DNA of 64,000 nt from Corynebacterium kalinowskii (GTDB lineage Bacteria; Actinomycetota; Actinomycetes; Mycobacteriales; Mycobacteriaceae), in NCBI RefSeq assembly GCF_009734385.1, contig NZ_CP046452.1, positions 1,054,001-1,118,000 on the forward strand, read 5' to 3'. The notes under the pieces were generated by a model. That model ran no database searches and was not told the DNA's origin. It saw only the letters and a program-made list of their open reading frames with translations. Shown here in pieces: positions 63,721 through 64,000 of this stretch. A program made the translations under genes and the position numbers. The number at the start of each line of letters is the position of its first letter. The first letter of the stretch is position 1.

Positions 63721-64000
63721 ATGCGCCCAGAAGACATCGTCGCCTTCGACCAAGCCCACTTGTGGCACCCCTACGCGCCCACACCCGCGCCGATGGATCC
63801 GCTGCCGGTGGCGTCGGCAAGCGGCGTGCACCTCACGCTCACTGACGGCCGCAGGCTTATCGACGGCATGAGCTCCTGGTGGGCAGCCGCCCACGGCCAC
63901 TCCCATCCAGCACTGGTGAGCGCTGCGCACGAGCAAATTGATCGGATGAGCCACGTCATGTTCGGCGGACTGACACACGAACCTGCCGTGAAGCTGGGGG
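63721..64000 (+). CDS. bioA: Adenosylmethionine-8-amino-7-oxononanoate aminotransferase, 5' part
   Basis: BioA makes 7,8-diaminopelargonate in biotin synthesis, with S-adenosylmethionine as amino donor and PLP as cofactor. The window ends after about 93 residues; the start reads [20 protein letters not shown] with the conserved HLWHPY and [15 protein letters not shown]. The Lys that holds PLP is beyond the edge. ATG 63721 has CGGAG 5 bases before it; ATG 63706 is in frame but overlaps the operator. Confidence 0.93.
   Translation, partial: MRPEDIVAFDQAHLWHPYAPTPAPMDPLPVASASGVHLTLTDGRRLIDGMSSWWAAAHGHSHPALVSAAHEQIDRMSHVMFGGLTHEPAVKLG

Overview
The window is a 64-kb piece of chromosome from a high-GC Gram-positive bacterium, almost certainly a Corynebacterium. 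This rests on the 16S/23S/5S rRNA operon without a tRNA in the spacer, the contiguous argCJBDFRGH cluster, SteA/SteB, a PldP-type ParA, and a gene order that closely follows the polA-rpsA-coaE-uvrB-uvrA-infC-rpmI-rplT-pheST-arg-tyrS-tlyA-nadK-recN-xerD-parA-scpAB backbone shared with mycobacteria. Species was not assigned.

Layout. 1-6.4 kb: the 3' part of a cutinase-like gene, an excalibur-domain lipoprotein, a tRNA-Leu(CAA) with a short variable loop, polA, a decayed acetyltransferase, a trypsin-like lipoprotein and a SAM methyltransferase. 6.5-21 kb: rpsA, coaE, a nitrobindin-like protein, a DUF222/HNH nuclease, uvrB, a universal stress protein, a HelD/HelR-type RNA polymerase motor, a DoxX-like protein, an MBL-fold hydrolase, uvrA and a large membrane protein. 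21-31.6 kb: infC (apparently started at ATC behind a terminator-bearing leader), rpmI, rplT, small membrane proteins (one broken by stop codons), a SpoU methyltransferase, a DapC-like aminotransferase, a frameshifted phospholipase A2, pheST and a formate/nitrite channel. 31.8-40.3 kb: the arginine pathway with ArgR and a promoter/operator before argC. 40.3-43.7 kb: an overlapping three-gene set of envelope proteins (two binding-protein-like modules, one fused to a von Willebrand A domain, and a two-helix membrane protein with a coiled-coil tail). 43.7-50.9 kb: a Trm112-like protein, tyrS and the rRNA operon. 51-64 kb: a TPR-like protein, an HAD phosphatase, a 55-aa conserved small protein, tlyA, nadK, recN, steA, steB, a Nudix hydrolase, xerD, parA, scpA, a lipoprotein island, scpB and the start of bioA.

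Most genes are housekeeping: DNA repair (polA, uvrA, uvrB, recN), translation (rpsA, infC, rpmI, rplT, pheST, tyrS, rrn, tlyA), chromosome organisation and division (xerD, parA, scpAB, steAB), and arginine and biotin synthesis. No CRISPR array, insertion sequence, prophage or integron was seen. The less ordinary content is the three-gene envelope cassette, the infC start and leader, several long inverted repeats between genes, and a group of genes in visible decay.
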